Positions 14,380 to 16,244 of a stretch of 16,244 bases of DNA are shown here, piece after piece. The notes below the pieces were generated by a model. The model saw only the letters and a program-made list of their open reading frames with translations. It searched no databases and was not told the origin of the DNA. Origin of the DNA: an uncultured Bacteroidales bacterium (GTDB taxonomy: Bacteria; Bacteroidota; Bacteroidia; Bacteroidales; Paludibacteraceae); the NCBI GenBank assembly GCA_946616535.1, contig CAMOJA010000026.1, forward strand, positions 1 through 16,244, in the 5' to 3' direction. Positions within the stretch are counted from its first letter, which is position 1. Every line of letters starts with the position of its first letter. A program made the position numbers and the translations under genes.

Positions 14380-14454
14380 ATGATACCCACCGGCGAACAA
14401 TTCAAAGAGTCTATGGCATACGTGCAGCATGCACAGGAAGGTCTGATTCAATAA
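14380..14454 (+). pseudogene. Short 24-codon frame after the RNA ligase
   Basis: ATG at 14380 opens a frame beginning MIPTGEQFKESMAYVQHA and ending before TAA. The residue mix looks coding and the frame is 32 bases after the ligase stop in the same direction, so it may be the start of a lost downstream gene. No family is recognised and chance is possible. Confidence 0.25.
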
Positions 14455-14482
14455 CTTGCGGTCCTACCTCGCAACCCAGCAC

Positions 14483-16000
14483 CTAAAAGAGAGATAGAAT
14501 AAAACGGACAAACGGCTCTATATTCTCTTCGACACTTGCTTTCTCAAGACTAGCCATATACTCATCACGCCGCTCCACCGGAATAACAATCCAAGGATAA
14601 CCTCCGGTCACAAGTTGGCTATTCATCACAAAGCGTGCAGTGCGGCCATTCCCATCCATATAAGGATGGATGTACACAAAAATGAAATGTCCAAGGACAG
14701 CACGAACAAAAGCATCCGGTTCTTCCTGCATCAACGAGGACAGAGCCGTCATTGCATCCAGCACCGCATCCGGATTAAGCGGAACGTGCATAGAATTTCT
14801 AATATACACTTGATGAGTCCTGTAGCCGACAAGATCCGAAGTCTTAACAATGCCGGCACGAATGCAAGGTTCAAAGAGCTGGAAATGCCAACTCTGGTGA
14901 TTCTTAACATACATTTGAGCCGGATCCTGACCTGCAATAGAATCTGCGACAGACTGTTTTAGTAGCTGATATGCCTGGTAATATCCACGAGCCGCCAAGG
15001 CATTCTTACGTTCTTTATCCTCTTCATCATCCTTCGGATCCCAATTCCCAGATCTTACTCGTTCCAGTAAGCTTTCCGTAATTTTGTATCCCTCAATCGA
15101 CAAGGAGTTGTAACTGTCCTTGATGTAAGTCGCATCCATCATTGAAAGAACCGACGAAGCATCCAAGGGCTTCGGCTGGATACCAGATGATGCAAGACAA
15201 GAAATCACCACCGGGCGCATCTGCTGCCACATCAGTCTAAGGCGCGCAGCATAGGGTGACTTATCAATAACATCAATGCGGACGTTCTCTTCAAACGGAT
15301 TCTCCTCCTTAATAACATAGCCTACCTGACGCATTGTTGAGAGCAATAAATCTGCTTGATCTTCCCGCCCTATAGAACGTAACGCGCCAGTAACTCTTCC
15401 AGCCCGGGTCGTATGACCTCCGTCAATTGCCGCCGATATAACAGGAGAAACATCCCGAATAAGAGAGAGGCACGTACGTGCTTCCAACGCATTCTTCCGA
15501 TAATAATCAGGGCTGGCCATCAACAATGCATAAGACAAAGGATATAAGCGGATACCGTACCGGGACTCTCGCTCTATAACAGGAGGAAGAGATGCCTTTA
15601 TATCGAGGATAGATGTGCCAAAAGGCAAATCAAGACGATTGTTCGTCCCAATGTCACTCCTCACAATTAACTGACTTGGAACAACACTTTTGCCACTATA
15701 GAAATATAAAGACAATTCTGGAGAAAGACACCAACGATCCCCGAACTTTCTTTCAAGATATGCAGCGACGAAAGCCCAATAAGACACATACCACACAGTA
15801 GAATCACCTTCACTGCCAGGCGAAGAAGGAATATACCATCCCTTGATAACCATCTTGAGATAACCAGCATCAACCAGACGTTCCGTATGAACACGGCCCA
15901 GAGTATCAGCTCCTTGAATAACAAGATTGTCACCATGTTTATCTTGATATGCTTTTAAAACAGCCAAAGACTCAGCCATTTTCTCCTGTATAGTAGCCAT
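14483..16000 (-). CDS. Fic-domain protein with AbiEi-like N-terminal region
   Basis: A 505-residue protein. The Fic active-site motif HPYMDGNGRTAR spans residues 445-456, with H445 as catalytic base, so AMP or another nucleotide monophosphate is probably transferred to a protein hydroxyl. An inhibitory helix motif of the S/TxxxEG type, SLSIEG, is at 299-304 (E303), placing it with class II self-inhibited Fic proteins. The N-terminal ~200 residues (LKAYQDKHGDN, RVHTERLVDAGYLKMVIKGWYIP) resemble the winged-helix start of AbiEi-like antitoxin and regulator proteins, so it may bind DNA. The start at 16000 overlaps the first of four 24-base direct repeats, which fits autoregulation. An alternative ATG is at 15979. 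Confidence 0.88.
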   Translation of the reverse strand: MATIQEKMAESLAVLKAYQDKHGDNLVIQGADTLGRVHTERLVDAGYLKMVIKGWYIPSSPGSEGDSTVWYVSYWAFVAAYLERKFGDRWCLSPELSLYFYSGKSVVPSQLIVRSDIGTNNRLDLPFGTSILDIKASLPPVIERESRYGIRLYPLSYALLMASPDYYRKNALEARTCLSLIRDVSPVISAAIDGGHTTRAGRVTGALRSIGREDQADLLLSTMRQVGYVIKEENPFEENVRIDVIDKSPYAARLRLMWQQMRPVVISCLASSGIQPKPLDASSVLSMMDATYIKDSYNSLSIEGYKITESLLERVRSGNWDPKDDEEDKERKNALAARGYYQAYQLLKQSVADSIAGQDPAQMYVKNHQSWHFQLFEPCIRAGIVKTSDLVGYRTHQVYIRNSMHVPLNPDAVLDAMTALSSLMQEEPDAFVRAVLGHFIFVYIHPYMDGNGRTARFVMNSQLVTGGYPWIVIPVERRDEYMASLEKASVEENIEPFVRFILSLF

Positions 16001-16095
16001 ATTAGTATTTAGCGCTCTATCATTATTAGTTTATTTTGTATTATAAATATTAGTATATTTCGTATTACTGCTATTAGTTTATTTTGCAAATATAG
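16000..16095. repeat. Four 24-base direct repeats over the fic leader
   Basis: The heptamer TATTAGT starts at 16000, 16024, 16048 and 16072, exactly 24 bases apart, and is followed in each unit by an AT-rich stretch (TTTATTTTG or TATATTTCG in three units, ATTTAGCG in the first). The array runs from the fic start codon to its -7 box. Spacing of slightly more than two helical turns suggests cooperative binding on one DNA face. The protein's own N-terminal domain is the most likely ligand, by inference. Confidence 0.8.
16086..16094 (-). promoter_or_regulatory. -7 box of the fic gene
   Basis: The minus strand reads TATATTTGC, matching TAnnTTTG. It overlaps the last 24-base repeat and would give a leader of roughly 75-80 bases containing the other repeats. 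No clear -33 TTTG is seen upstream, so a closer promoter inside the repeats is possible. Confidence 0.5.
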
Positions 16096-16146
16096 TAAAT
16101 CTAATTCTATCACCCGCGATTTCCATCACATCTTCCGGGCCGATGA

Positions 16147-16244
16147 TTAATCTACTCTCGTCACCAGCTCATCCATTGGTTTTCTGGTGTCATGCATGGC
16201 CGATGGTTTGCTGTCTGCGGCAGGATAGCCGATGTTGATCATGG
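16147..16244 (-). CDS. C-terminal end of a nitroreductase-family protein (partial)
   Basis: The last 31 codons are in the window: MINIGYPAADSKPSAMHDT followed by RKPMDELVTRVD and TAA at 16149-16147. The pattern of a glycine-tyrosine-proline turn followed by a charged K/R-P-x-D-E-x-V end is typical of the C-terminus of FMN-dependent nitroreductases. The rest of the gene lies beyond the right edge. It faces the same way as fic, its stop lying 147 bases upstream of the fic ATG. Confidence 0.55.
   Translation of the reverse strand, partial: MINIGYPAADSKPSAMHDTRKPMDELVTRVD

Overview
The window looks like an accessory (defence or plasticity) island of a Bacteroidota, probably Bacteroidales, chromosome. 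The best evidence is promoter style: nearly every gene start that can be placed has the Bacteroidota -7 box TAnnTTTG a short distance upstream (TAACTTTGC, TACCTTTGC, TATATTTGC, TATCTTTGA), in several cases with a -33 TTTG 19-21 bases further up, and there are few Shine-Dalgarno sequences. Base composition is moderate in GC, dropping to AT-rich in the promoter of the last complete gene. No rRNA, tRNA, integrase, transposase or CRISPR array was seen.

Left part (1-4260). Four gene starts or remnants share a 31-base imperfect palindrome whose downstream arm contains the -33 box: a truncated remnant at the left edge, an unrecognised 303-residue protein (270-1181, minus), a metallophosphoesterase with an unusual C-terminal extension (1566-2453, plus), a decayed partial copy of the unrecognised gene (2770-2943, plus) and an AAA+ ATPase (2951-4126, minus). 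Two copies of an 85-base element, 61 bases of it identical, sit upstream of two of these palindromes.

Middle part (4260-8015). A small zinc-ribbon protein and a standalone helicase-associated-domain protein form an operon (4801 to 4289, minus). A diverged, rearranged copy of the same block lies at 5760-6238, on the other side of a uracil-DNA-glycosylase-superfamily gene (5194-5775, plus). The last codons of that glycosylase gene are shared with the antisense strand of the zinc-ribbon fragment. Next comes an OLD/ABC-like AAA ATPase (6915-8015, minus) followed by its overlapping TOPRIM-like partner, which is broken by at least two frameshifts; the second helicase-associated-domain gene follows 20 bases later in the same direction.

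Right part (8224-16244). A two-gene operon encodes a 925-residue SNF2-family helicase and an unrecognised 604-residue partner (12818 to 8224, minus). A ~490-base intergenic region holds several hairpins, a very short lipoprotein-like ORF and two more copies of the palindrome; the second drives an Rnl2-family RNA ligase (13334-14347, plus). A Fic-domain protein with an AbiEi-like N-terminal region follows (14483-16000, minus); its start codon and leader carry four direct repeats at exactly 24-base periodicity. The 3' end of a probable nitroreductase gene closes the window.

How the parts may work together: the palindrome joins genes that are otherwise scattered (unknown protein, phosphoesterase, AAA+ ATPase, RNA ligase) into a likely regulon with an RNA-repair flavour. 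The AAA/TOPRIM, SNF2 and Fic loci are separate defence- or toxin-like modules. The many remnants, nonsense codons and frameshifts show that the island is being actively rearranged and lost.
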